DNA from: Streptomyces sp. LS1784
Lineage (GTDB): Bacteria; Actinomycetota; Actinomycetes; Streptomycetales; Streptomycetaceae
Direction: 5' to 3'
DNA length: 45,550 bases
Assembly (NCBI RefSeq): GCF_020103755.1
Contig: NZ_JAHSQD010000011.1
Coordinates: forward strand, 1-45,550
Part shown: positions 36,020-43,740 of the stretch, one piece after another
Numbering within the stretch: the first letter of the stretch is position 1
How the letters are laid out: each line of letters starts with the position of its first letter
Made by a program: the position numbers and the translations under genes
Notes under the pieces: model-generated
What the model saw: the letters and a program-made list of their open reading frames with translations, nothing else
Database searches by the model: none
Told to the model about the DNA's origin: nothing

Positions 36020-36194
36020 TAGGATCGGCAGGGCACCGGGTTCGAGACGCGGCCGCCGTACCCGGAGAAGCGCTCCGCGTCACGTGGCCGTCACCTGCAC
36101 GGGAACCACCGGGCCGCTGTGGCGCGCCCCAGTCTCTCCGCTTTCACCAGGTCCGCTCATGCGATGACTCCGTCTGAAGATCGGTGGTACGACC

Positions 36195-36959
36195 TTGCGC
36201 AACAGAGTGGCCATGGTGACCGGGGCTGCCGGTGCGATCGGGACCGTGACCGCGCTCCGCCTGGCACGCGACGGGGCCGCGGTCGCCCTCGTCGACCGGG
36301 ACGAGAAGGGCATCCGGCAACTCGCCCGGATCATCGCCGACGAAGGCGGGCAGGCGCTTGCCGCCGGCTGTGACGTGACGGACCCGACCCAGGTCTCGGC
36401 CACGGTCCGTACCGCGGCAGGGGAGTTCGGAGGTGTCCACATCCTCGTCAACGCCGCCGGCATCACTCGGGACCGACCGCTCTTCGCCATGTCAACCGAC
36501 GACTGGGACAGCGTGCTGGCAGTGAACCTGCGCGGTGCCTTCCTGTGCTCGCGCGCCGTGCACAAGTACATGGCGAAGGCCTGCTGGGGACGCATCCTCC
36601 ACGTGTCCAGCATCTCCGCGCAGGGCAACCACGGGCAGGGGAACTACGCCGCGTCCAAGGCGGGCCTGGAGGGCATGACACGTGCCCATGCCATCGAGCT
36701 GGGCCCGTTCGGCATCACCGTGAACGCCGTCGCCCCCGGCTTCATCGCCACCCCGCTGACCGCTGCCGGCTCCAGCGGCCATGACCTCGCCGCCCTCCAC
36801 ACGGCGGTCGCCGCAGCGACGCCCGTGCGGCGCGTGGGAGTTCCGGAGGACGTGGCCGCGACCCTCGCGTTCCTCGCGCACGACGACGCCTCGTTCATCA
36901 CCGGCCAGACGATCCACGTGGACGGCGGGCTGCCCCCCGGGGCCCGTCCGACGCTCTGA
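36195..36959 (+). CDS. SDR-family reductase, FabG-like
   Basis: A 254-aa short-chain dehydrogenase. The NADP-binding motif is VTGAAGAIG, the structural NAAG motif is NAAGIT, and the catalytic set is Ser in HVSSIS and Tyr/Lys in NYAASK. The C-terminus ends FITGQTIHVDGG, typical of 3-oxoacyl-ACP reductases. It would reduce the beta-keto group formed by the KAS III-like enzyme. It starts the plus-strand arm of the cluster. TTG at 36195 is taken because family members begin here (RNRVAMVTG); a GTG at 36207 would also work. Confidence 0.88.
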   Translation: MRNRVAMVTGAAGAIGTVTALRLARDGAAVALVDRDEKGIRQLARIIADEGGQALAAGCDVTDPTQVSATVRTAAGEFGGVHILVNAAGITRDRPLFAMSTDDWDSVLAVNLRGAFLCSRAVHKYMAKACWGRILHVSSISAQGNHGQGNYAASKAGLEGMTRAHAIELGPFGITVNAVAPGFIATPLTAAGSSGHDLAALHTAVAAATPVRRVGVPEDVAATLAFLAHDDASFITGQTIHVDGGLPPGARPTL

Positions 36960-37355
36960 GTCTCCTGCCGACCCCCGCTGCCGCGTTGTCGCGCCACCCG
37001 TCACACCCGATCGAGAAGAACCAGGAGAACTGCCCTCATGCATCGGTACACACGCCTCCACGCTTCACGACGTCCGGGCGGACCGGCGATCTGCGAGTAC
37101 GCCGGCGGATCGCTGCGCCCTACCACTCGGGCCCGGCCGGCGAACACGGTCGCGGCGGCTGCGAGGAGCATCACCCGCTTCCGCAACCGTGACCTTCCGG
37201 TGGCACTCCCCCTCGACACCAGCGCCGCGGGCATCGCCGGAGGGAGAGGCCGGCAGCGTGACCCGGGCGGACGCCACGTCCATGCGCCGCCGCCCAGCCG
37301 TCCCGCCCGCCCGACTCCCGGAGTTCGCCGAGCGTCGCCCACGCCTGGAGTGCCC
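36960..37355 (+). other. 396-bp gap before the HAD gene; possible N-terminal extension or leader
   Basis: An ATG at 37038, preceded by AGGAG about 10 nt upstream, opens a frame continuous with the HAD phosphatase gene. The 106 residues it would add are Arg/Pro/Ala-rich without family resemblance, and third-position GC is lower than in the flanking genes. I see it as an untranslated or short-leader region, but an extended HAD protein cannot be excluded. No stem-loop or other gene is evident. Confidence 0.4.
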
Positions 37356-38027
37356 ATGGACACAGCCGGCCTGCCGACCCGTCTGGTCTTCACCGACGTG
37401 GACGAGACCCTGATCAACTGCAGAAGCATGTTCGACTTCCTCGACTACTACATGACCGGACGCCACGGCGCGGCCGGCACCTCCAGAGCCCGGCAGCTGC
37501 GCGAGTCCCTGCTGGTACAGGCGTCTCAGGGGATACCTCGGGAGGAGACCAACCGGGCGTACTTCCGGGCCTGGGCCGGCGAGCGGGCCGAGGACGTGGC
37601 GCGATGGGGTGAGCGCTGGTTCGCAGAGCGCTCGGCGGACGGCTCCTTCTATCTGGCATCCACCCGCAAGGCCCTGGTACGGCATCAGGCGGGCGGAGCT
37701 GCCATCGTGCTGGTCTCCGGGTCGTTTCCGGCGCTGCTGGACCCGATCGCGCGGGATGTCCGGGCCGACCACGTGCTGTGCACCCGGCCCGAGGAGTTCG
37801 ACGGCGAGCTGACCGGGGGGCTCCTGGGCGACCCCTTGGTCGGCTCCGGCAAGGCGGAGGCCGTGCGCTCGACGATAGCCGGCTATCCACACCTCGATCC
37901 TGCGGACTGCTACGGGTACGGGGACCACATCTCCGATCTGCCGATGCTGAGCGCGGTCGGGCACCCAGTCGTCGTAGGACGGAATCCCGAACTGCTGGCC
38001 CAGCTGCCCACCGGGCGACAGCTGTGA
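37356..38027 (+). CDS. HAD-superfamily phosphatase (SerB-like, IB subfamily)
   Basis: A 223-aa hydrolase. The catalytic motif I is DVDETL (D14, D16), motif II serine is in VLVSGSFP, the motif III lysine is in GSGKAEAV, and motif IV is YGYGDHISDLPML. A helical cap lies between motifs I and II, as in phosphoserine phosphatase-like enzymes. It should remove phosphate from a small intermediate of the pathway. The start is ATG at 37356 with CTGGAG about 5 nt before it (see the gap entry for an alternative). Substrate not readable. Confidence 0.85.
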   Translation: MDTAGLPTRLVFTDVDETLINCRSMFDFLDYYMTGRHGAAGTSRARQLRESLLVQASQGIPREETNRAYFRAWAGERAEDVARWGERWFAERSADGSFYLASTRKALVRHQAGGAAIVLVSGSFPALLDPIARDVRADHVLCTRPEEFDGELTGGLLGDPLVGSGKAEAVRSTIAGYPHLDPADCYGYGDHISDLPMLSAVGHPVVVGRNPELLAQLPTGRQL

Positions 38028-38309
38028 GCACAGGGACCCGGCACCCTCACCGTGCCGCTCCCCGGTGGGGGGACACCCGCCGTCGGGGAGCTGCTCGGCA
38101 TCGAGCAGGCCGACCCGGCCGGCACCCGGGTCGGCTGGATCCCGGCCGCGTGGTGGCGACGGTCGGTGGAAGCGAGGAGACAGTCGACTTCTGACCGTCC
38201 CTGACGGGCGCCGTCACTACCCATGCCGAGTCGGGTGCGGACACCGGCCGTCCGGCGCACTGGTTGTCGACATGGAAACACCCGAAATCGACGAGTGAGG
38301 AGGCACGTT
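38028..38309 (+). other. 282-bp gap before the radical SAM gene; small-ORF candidates only
   Basis: Just after the HAD stop the same frame stays open for about 54 codons with very high third-position GC (LPGGGTPAVGELLG, WIPAAWW), but the only start is a GTG at 38052 without a ribosome site. An 8-codon ORF, METPEIDE, ends at 38298 inside the radical SAM gene's ribosome site. Neither can be supported as a gene. This may be a decayed gene or a leader. Confidence 0.3.
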
Positions 38310-39314
38310 TTGCTGACCCGTGAAGAGATGCACGGACTACTGGTGGCACGCGGCCGAGAACAGGATGAGCTGTTCGCGGAGAGCCGCCGTGTCCGGAACG
38401 AGCGTTTCGGGGCGACGGTCGTTCTACGCGGTGTCATCGAGCTGACCAATGTGTGCCGCGTGAACTGCGACTACTGCCCGATGCGCCGTGACAACGTCCG
38501 TGAGAACGACACGTTCTTCCTGACGGCCGACCAGATCGTCTCGACCGCGGAGCTCATCCGGGACAACGGGATCGACGTCGTCCTGCTGCAAGGCGGCGAA
38601 ACGCCAGCGGTGCTGCCGGTCCTGGAGAGCGCGATCCCTCGGATCCGCCGGCTGTACGACGACCGGGTCGAAGTGCTCCTGAACGTCGGCAATCTCAAGC
38701 GCGGCCAGTACGAACGGCTGCACGCGCTCGGCGCGACCAGCTACATCCTCAAGCACGAGACCAGCGATCGAGACCTGCACCTGAGAATCCGTCACGAAAC
38801 CCTGGACAGTCGCCTGCGGCATCTGCGGGACCTCCAGGACGTCGGCTTCAAGATCGGCACCGGCCTCATCTCCAGTCTGCCGGGACAGAGCCTGGACAGC
38901 ATCATCGACGACATCGAGCTGGCGGGTGAGATCGGCGCGGACATGTGCAGCGTGAGCCCGTTCATTCCGGCTCCGAACACACCGATGAGCCTTGAGCCCA
39001 TCGGCGACAACGAGTTGGCGCTCAACGTCATCGCCCTGCTCCGTCTGAACTACCCGCACCTGCTGATCCCCTCGGTCAGCGCGCTGGAGCGGGTGGGTGG
39101 CGGTGGGCAGTCGCGCGGGCTCGACGCGGGCGCGAACGTCATGACTGTCAACTTCTCCGGTGCCGGCGACCGGAAACGCTATTTGATCTACGGCAAGGAC
39201 CGGTTCGTCGTGACACTCGACCATGTGCGGAGTCTGGTGGAGTCCTCCGGACTCGAACTACGGGGCTCTGTGTTCATCGAACAGAAGGCGATGAACGAGG
39301 GAGACACCCGGTGA
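38310..39314 (+). CDS. HydE-like radical SAM enzyme
   Basis: A 334-aa radical SAM protein. The iron-sulfur motif is CxxxCxxC with C49, C53 and C56 in TNVCRVNCDYCPMRR. The body follows the HydE/PylB layout: LLQGGETP, LKHETSDRDLHLRI, KIGTGLISSLPGQSLD, VSPFIPAPNTPM and a barrel-end DAGANVMTVNFSG, close to HydE text I recall. No hydrogenase gene is present, so this is a homologue recruited to secondary metabolism. It would make a 5'-deoxyadenosyl radical for a carbon- or sulfur-centred rearrangement. The start is TTG at 38310 with GAGGAGG 6 nt upstream. It is coupled to the next ORF by GTGA. Confidence 0.88.
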   Translation: MLTREEMHGLLVARGREQDELFAESRRVRNERFGATVVLRGVIELTNVCRVNCDYCPMRRDNVRENDTFFLTADQIVSTAELIRDNGIDVVLLQGGETPAVLPVLESAIPRIRRLYDDRVEVLLNVGNLKRGQYERLHALGATSYILKHETSDRDLHLRIRHETLDSRLRHLRDLQDVGFKIGTGLISSLPGQSLDSIIDDIELAGEIGADMCSVSPFIPAPNTPMSLEPIGDNELALNVIALLRLNYPHLLIPSVSALERVGGGGQSRGLDAGANVMTVNFSGAGDRKRYLIYGKDRFVVTLDHVRSLVESSGLELRGSVFIEQKAMNEGDTR

Positions 39315-39493
39315 CCGCGCCCGTGTCCGATGCGCCTGTCGTCGCCGGCCGGCTCGGCTCCCACCCGGGGGTCGTGGCGTGCATGTGGATCGGCATGGTG
39401 GGATCGTTCCCGACGGCCCTTCCCGTCATCGGTGTGGACCGGTTGATCCAGGAGACGACCTCGTCGACGCCGGCTCCCCTGCAGAATGTCTGA
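39311..39493 (+). CDS. 60-aa small protein coupled to the radical SAM and ligase genes
   Basis: I do not recognise this protein. It begins MTAPVSDAPVVAGRLGS, has a hydrophobic middle (VVACMWIGMVGSFPTALPVI) and ends TTSSTPAPLQNV. It is real coding sequence on position: the GTG overlaps the radical SAM stop by 4 bp, its stop overlaps the ligase start by 8 bp, and third positions are strongly G/C. FPTALPVIGVDRLIQE weakly recalls the N-terminus of a hot-dog dehydratase (PHRxPxLLVDR), so it could be a truncated FabZ-like protein. A peptide substrate for the radical SAM or ATP-grasp enzyme is the other idea. Neither is demonstrated. Confidence 0.7.
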   Translation: MTAPVSDAPVVAGRLGSHPGVVACMWIGMVGSFPTALPVIGVDRLIQETTSSTPAPLQNV

Positions 39494-40796
39494 GGCTCGC
39501 CGACAGCTGGCCGAAACGGTCCTGGCCAGTGGGGGAAGGCTCGACGGGTCCGGGGCAGAGGCCACCGTGGCCCGCATCGACCGGTGTGCGCGGTGGTACC
39601 AGCGCGCCGGGGTGGGCGACGGCGACCTGGTTCTGCTCACCGGCCTCGCGCAGGACAGCATGCTGGCCGTCGTGGTCGCCTGTTGGAGCATCGGGGCAGC
39701 CGTCCGGGTCACCCCCCGCGCACGGGAGGCGGTACGGGCCGACGGCGCGACATTCGTCGCGACCGCGGAACGGGCCGTGGAGCCCACGGCGACCCGACAG
39801 CGCGAACCGGCCGGACCGGTGCCCGAGGCCCTCGCGCTGGTGCACGAGACCTCCGGCTCCACCGGTGAACCGAAGCTCGCCCGCCGCAGCGTCGACAGCC
39901 TCCTGGCGGAGCACGCCGGCTACCGCGAGGGGCTTCGACTGGACGCCGCAGACACGGTACGCATTCCGGTACCGGTGGCGCACTCGTTCGGCTCCGGGGT
40001 CGCCTTCAGCGCGCTGCTGTCGGGTTGCCGGCTCGATGTCCGTCCGTTCTCCACACCTGCCGGCGTCGCTGCGGACCTGGACCGCGGGCCGGCCACCAAG
40101 CTGGCCGTGACCCCCGCCCTGCTGAGCCTGCTCACCCGGACCGCACGACGCGGCGACAACCGTCCCCAGGCGATTCTGGCCGGCGCGGGGCTGGTCCCGG
40201 ACAGTCTGGACACGGAGTGCGTGACCCGGTTCGGAGTCCCGGTCACCCGGGGTTACGGATCGAGCGAGACCGGGGGGATCCTCATCGGTCCGCGCGGCCT
40301 CGGCCGGCCGATCCCCTCCGTCGACATCGTCCGGCCCGAGGTCGGTGGGCGGGGCGAGCTGGTGATTCGCACCCGGACTCCCGTGCTCGGCCACGCCCAC
40401 GAGCCCGTCCGAACATCACTGCGGTGGGAGACCGGTGACATCGTCGAGCGTGACGCCTCCGGCCAGGTCCGGTTCGTCGAACGCAAGCCCGGGGCCCTGC
40501 GGGCCAATGGGACGTTCCTCGACACCGGCCCCGTCCAGGCTGCGCTGAACGCGGTCGAGGGCGTGGACGAGGTGGCCTTCGTGGTGCTCCCGCGGGCCGG
40601 CCGTGCCGAGTTCGAGGACGTCTTCGCCGTGGTGGCCGGGTCCCGGATCGACCGGGATTCGGTCGAGCGGGCGCTGCGCTCCGCCACCACGGACGGCTTC
40701 GCGCCACGTCTTCGGATCTTCGACAAGCTGCCGCGGACCGGCCTGGGGAAGCTCGATCGGACGGCACTCACGGAACGGATCAAGAACGATGGATGA
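39486..40796 (+). CDS. acyl- or aminoacyl-adenylating enzyme (class I adenylate-forming)
   Basis: A 436-aa enzyme of the AMP-binding family, on the short side. The P-loop A3 motif is HETSGSTGEPKLARRS, A5 is YGSSETGG, the A7 aspartate is in WETGDIV, and the A10 lysine is in LPRTGLGKLDR. It should activate a carboxylic acid as the adenylate and pass it to the ACP encoded directly downstream, with which it overlaps by 8 bp. The missing length is in the N-terminal subdomain. Substrate is not predictable from what I can see; no Asp235-type amino-acid anchor is obvious, so a non-amino acid is possible. Confidence 0.88.
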   Translation: MSEARRQLAETVLASGGRLDGSGAEATVARIDRCARWYQRAGVGDGDLVLLTGLAQDSMLAVVVACWSIGAAVRVTPRAREAVRADGATFVATAERAVEPTATRQREPAGPVPEALALVHETSGSTGEPKLARRSVDSLLAEHAGYREGLRLDAADTVRIPVPVAHSFGSGVAFSALLSGCRLDVRPFSTPAGVAADLDRGPATKLAVTPALLSLLTRTARRGDNRPQAILAGAGLVPDSLDTECVTRFGVPVTRGYGSSETGGILIGPRGLGRPIPSVDIVRPEVGGRGELVIRTRTPVLGHAHEPVRTSLRWETGDIVERDASGQVRFVERKPGALRANGTFLDTGPVQAALNAVEGVDEVAFVVLPRAGRAEFEDVFAVVAGSRIDRDSVERALRSATTDGFAPRLRIFDKLPRTGLGKLDRTALTERIKNDG

Positions 40797-41151
40797 CATG
40801 GCGATGCGGCCGGCCGGTACCCACGGGCAGGAGGACGATCGGCCGCTCCCGGTGGCGGCCGAGGACTGGGTAGGCGTGGTGATCGGCGCGGTCCTGACAG
40901 CGGCTGGGAACGCTGGGGCGGATGAGGCCTCTCTGGAGTCGCTCCGGGCCCGGCTCGGTGCCCGCAGCGACGCGCTGGAGACCTCGTCCGCGGAACTCGG
41001 AATCGATTCGCTGACCTGGCTCGAAGTGATGACCGTGCTGGAGGAGAGGTACGACACCCTCCTCCCCGACGAGGTGGTCGCGAGCCGGGCCTCGCACACG
41101 GTGCTCGGCCTGGCGGACGCGCTCGCGGACTGCCTGCGCCGTCCGGGCTGA
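40789..41151 (+). CDS. acyl carrier protein, second copy
   Basis: A 120-aa carrier protein with the phosphopantetheine serine in ELGIDSLTWLEVM. It is longer than usual because of an N-terminal extension of about 45 residues. The ATG at 40789 overlaps the ligase stop by 8 bp, so it is the likely acceptor of the adenylated acid. It is the last gene of the plus-strand arm. With the ACP at 31755-32036 it makes two separate carrier lines, which the condensation-domain protein could join. Confidence 0.9.
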   Translation: MDDMAMRPAGTHGQEDDRPLPVAAEDWVGVVIGAVLTAAGNAGADEASLESLRARLGARSDALETSSAELGIDSLTWLEVMTVLEERYDTLLPDEVVASRASHTVLGLADALADCLRRPG

Positions 41152-41249
41152 GACCGAGGCCGAGTGGACGACGCAGGACCTACCGATCGTTCCAGACGGG
41201 TTGAGCTGCGGGCCTTGCGCTCGGCGATCTTGGTCGGCAGGGTGTCCGG

Positions 41250-41372
41250 GTGCGTGCCGATCCTGTTCCGGACGACCTGTGGGAGCGGGTGGCTCCGTTG
41301 TTGCCACCCGCTCCCGACCGACGCCACTGCCATCCCGGGCAGCTGCGCGTTCCCGACAACGGCCGCTTGTGA
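41250..41372 (+). pseudogene. N-terminal scrap of an IS5-family transposase
   Basis: The frame from GTG 41250 reads VPDDLWERVAPLLPPAPDRR then HPGQLRVPD, the standard N-terminus of IS5-type transposases, and stops after 40 codons. No catalytic part or inverted repeats remain nearby. It marks the right edge of the biosynthetic region. The rest of 41152-41417 shows nothing else. Confidence 0.75.
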
Positions 41373-41417
41373 TCTCCATCGAGGGCCGGGTCCGGCAGAT
41401 GGGTGTTTGCTGGAGAT

Positions 41418-42170
41418 ATGTCGGTGATCGTCGGTACCTCTGGTTGGCAGTACGACGACTGGCGCGGGGTGCTCTATCCGGAAGGGACACCCAAGCGACG
41501 CTGGCTGGAGGAGTACGCCGAGCGGTTCGCCACGGTGGAGAGCAATGCCGCCTTCTACCGTTTGCCCTCGCCGGACACCTTCGCCGACTGGCACGCCCGT
41601 ACCCCAGAGGGTTTCGTGTTCGCGGTGAAGGCCAGCCGCTACCTCACCCACATCAAGCGCCTGCACGAGCCGGCCGAGCCGGTCCAGCGGTTGCTCGCGG
41701 CGGCACAGGGGCTCGGGGAGCGGTTCGGCCCGGTGCTGCTCCAGCTGCCGCCCACGCTGCACGCGGATGCCGAGCTGCTGGACGGCTGTCTGGCCGCCTT
41801 CCCCGCGGGCGTGCGGGTCGCCGTCGAGCCGCGGCACCCGTCGTGGTGGACGCCGGAGATCCGTGCGGTGCTGACCGGCCGGAACGCCGCACTGTGCTGG
41901 GCGGACCGGGAGTCACGCCCGGTCACCCCGCTGTGGCGGACCTGTGAATGGGGCTATCTGCGCTGCCACGCCGGGCGGGCCCGGCCCTGGCCCCGGTACG
42001 GGCGGCAGGCGCTGGCCGGCTGGGTGGGCCGAATCGCCGACAGCTGGGCGGACTCGGCCGAGGTCTACGTGTACTTCAACAACGACCTGGGCGGTGCGGC
42101 GGTGCTTGACGCGAGCGCGTTCGCGGCCGCTGCCGCGCGAGCGGGCCGTACCGTGACCCGGACACCGTAG
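41418..42170 (+). CDS. DUF72 family protein (YecE-like)
   Basis: A 250-aa TIM-barrel-like protein with the family's start VIVGTSGWQYDDWRGVLYP, followed by FATVESNAAFYRLPS, FVFAVKASRYLTH, LLQLPP and VYVYFNNDLGG. The biochemical role of DUF72 proteins is unknown; a nuclease or sugar-isomerase relation has been suggested from fold only. Start is ATG at 41418 with a close GGAG; GTG at 41403 is an alternative. It lies 10 bp before the acylphosphatase gene, probably one transcript. Confidence 0.88.
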   Translation: MSVIVGTSGWQYDDWRGVLYPEGTPKRRWLEEYAERFATVESNAAFYRLPSPDTFADWHARTPEGFVFAVKASRYLTHIKRLHEPAEPVQRLLAAAQGLGERFGPVLLQLPPTLHADAELLDGCLAAFPAGVRVAVEPRHPSWWTPEIRAVLTGRNAALCWADRESRPVTPLWRTCEWGYLRCHAGRARPWPRYGRQALAGWVGRIADSWADSAEVYVYFNNDLGGAAVLDASAFAAAAARAGRTVTRTP

Positions 42171-42180
42171 GGAGTGGGCG

Positions 42181-42465
42181 ATGATCCGCAGCCGAGTGAT
42201 CGTCTCCGGCGAGGTGCAGGGGGTCTTCTACCGCGACACCTGCCGTCACGAAGCAACCGCGCAGGGCGTGCGGGGCTGGGTGCGGAACTTGCCGGACGGC
42301 ACCGTCGAGGCCGTGTTCGAGGGGAGCTCGGCCACCGTCCAGCGGCTGGTCGAGTGGACCAGGCAGGGGCCGCCACTGGCCATCGTGGACCGGGTCCTCG
42401 TCTGGGAGGAACAGCCCGAGGGCCTGACGGGCTTCGAGATCCGGGCAACGCCCTGGCGCGGCTGA
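42181..42465 (+). CDS. acyP: acylphosphatase
   Basis: A 94-aa enzyme that hydrolyses acyl-phosphates such as carbamoyl- or acetyl-phosphate. Both catalytic residues are visible: R18 in the phosphate cradle GEVQGVFYR and N36 in GWVRNLPDG. Length and fold signature are normal. GGGAG precedes the ATG. It follows the DUF72 gene by 10 bp. Confidence 0.93.
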   Translation: MIRSRVIVSGEVQGVFYRDTCRHEATAQGVRGWVRNLPDGTVEAVFEGSSATVQRLVEWTRQGPPLAIVDRVLVWEEQPEGLTGFEIRATPWRG

Positions 42466-42524
42466 GACCCTCCGGCCGAGGTCGACGCTCCGGACCTTCG
42501 ACGGAACGGCCGGTGCGCGATCCA

Positions 42525-42830
42525 CGCGCTGTGGGGCTGGGCGGGGTCGGTGGACTCCTCGACGGAGCAGTCGTTCTCGGTGATGGTGACGGGCGGGAGG
42601 GCCGTACCGTACAAGTCCTTGAGATTGACGGGGAGTTGGCGCAGGGCGCCGGGGACGACGAGCCAGCCGAAGGCGGCGTGGGGGACGTCGGGGATGTCGA
42701 CCAGGTCGAAAGGGAGGCCGGGTTCGGTGGGGGCGGCGACGCGGGTGGGGCTGTAGAAGTCGAGGCCGAGGCCGTCGAGGCCGGGGGCGTGGATGAGGTC
42801 CACGTCGCCCGGGCGGACGGCGCCGAAGCC
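42525..42830 (-). pseudogene. GH1 beta-glucosidase fragment
   Basis: The complement encodes about 100 residues (GDVDLIHAPGLDGLGLDFYS, AFGWLVVPGALRQLP, TITENDCSVEESTDPAQP) matching residues about 263-370 of the intact GH1 protein at 17489-18835, roughly three residues in four identical. The nucleophile motif TENG has become TEND. The N-terminal half, including NEP, and the C-terminus are gone, so no active enzyme can be made. The frame runs on into unrelated sequence. The remaining part of 42831-43026 is the upstream region of the next gene. Confidence 0.85.
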
Positions 42831-43026
42831 ACCGCTGCAGAGAGCGGGGCACCCGAGGCCTCGCGGCCCCGTCGACTGCTCCGTCCGGATGCCGTGCGCG
42901 CAGCCACTCCCCGGGTTGCCCGCCTACCCATCAGTACGAGTGTGCAATGACCGTGCCACGTACGCCCGCTGTCGCTGCGTCGTACGTCGCGCACCCCCTC
43001 CGTCCGTGCACTCCTGGAGCCCACCC

Positions 43027-43740
43027 ATGCGTTCGCTCAGGCTCGTCGTCCTGCCGCTGGCCGCTGCCCTTCCGCTCACCGTGATGGCCTCGGCCGGCAC
43101 CGCCGTCGCCGCGCCGGACCGGTCGGCGTCCCACCGCGCCCCTCAGCCGTCCGACTGTCCGGACCTCCTCCCTCCGGACGACCCGACCGTCTACTACTGC
43201 GGCCGGTCCGAGCTGGGCCCGGCCGAACTGCCGACAACCGGACCGGTGGCGGCGCTGCTGAACCACTACCAGCGCTTCGGGGGCCTGCAGCCGACCCAGT
43301 TCCTCGCCTGGTACCGCGACGGCACCCAGTGGAAGTACCCCGACAACCGAGGCTTCGCGGAGACCAACGGCACCCTCGACATGCACGAGCAGGCGATGGA
43401 CGTGGGTCAGGCCCTGGACCGGTTCGGGGCCGAGACCGGCGGATTCCTGGCGACCGGCGGGACTCCCTACGCCAAGCGCGCCCTGCCGCCGGACTCGCTC
43501 AACGGCCCCGGGAACAGCTACCACTGCTACGAGGTGAGCCGCTCCTTCCGCGTGCAGGCGGGCCGGATCGCGGCCGGCTTCAACCAGCCCGGGTTCGGCT
43601 ACCAGCAGTGGCTCGACCCCCAGTTCAAGCCGTCCGACTTCACGGACACCGAGCGCTACAACGTCGCCAACCTCCTCAAGCACGAGTACCTGAAGGTCGC
43701 CCCGCCCGAGCGCTGCGTCGGCACGGGCCACGGCTCCTGA
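43027..43740 (+). CDS. secreted protein with TNT-like (NAD glycohydrolase) domain
   Basis: A 237-aa exported protein. A Sec signal peptide covers about residues 1-29 (AGTAVAA then PDRS). A short Cys-containing linker follows. The rest resembles the TNT domain of Mycobacterium tuberculosis CpnT: LDRFGAETGGFLATGGTPYA, RALPPDSLN, YHCYEVSRSFRVQAGRIAAG, FNQPGFGYQQWLD, and NLLKHEYLK at the end. TNT domains hydrolyse NAD+ and are toxic inside a target cell. The start is ATG at 43027 with GGAG 8 nt upstream. No immunity gene is recognisable next to it. Family assignment is from remembered motifs. Confidence 0.8.
   Translation: MRSLRLVVLPLAAALPLTVMASAGTAVAAPDRSASHRAPQPSDCPDLLPPDDPTVYYCGRSELGPAELPTTGPVAALLNHYQRFGGLQPTQFLAWYRDGTQWKYPDNRGFAETNGTLDMHEQAMDVGQALDRFGAETGGFLATGGTPYAKRALPPDSLNGPGNSYHCYEVSRSFRVQAGRIAAGFNQPGFGYQQWLDPQFKPSDFTDTERYNVANLLKHEYLKVAPPERCVGTGHGS

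Noticed and set aside
37038..37355. Extended N-terminus for the HAD phosphatase from the ATG at 37038
   Set aside because: An AGGAG precedes it, but the added 106 residues look non-protein-like and HAD IB enzymes start close to the DxDxT motif. Kept as an alternative, not as the call.
38274..38298. 8-codon ORF METPEIDE overlapping the radical SAM ribosome site, considered as a peptide substrate
   Set aside because: No ribosome site of its own and too short to judge; chance occurrence is likely.
38310..39314. Assignment of the radical SAM enzyme as PylB (methylornithine synthase)
   Set aside because: Several blocks agree better with HydE, and no other pyrrolysine genes (pylC, pylD, pylS, pylT) are present.
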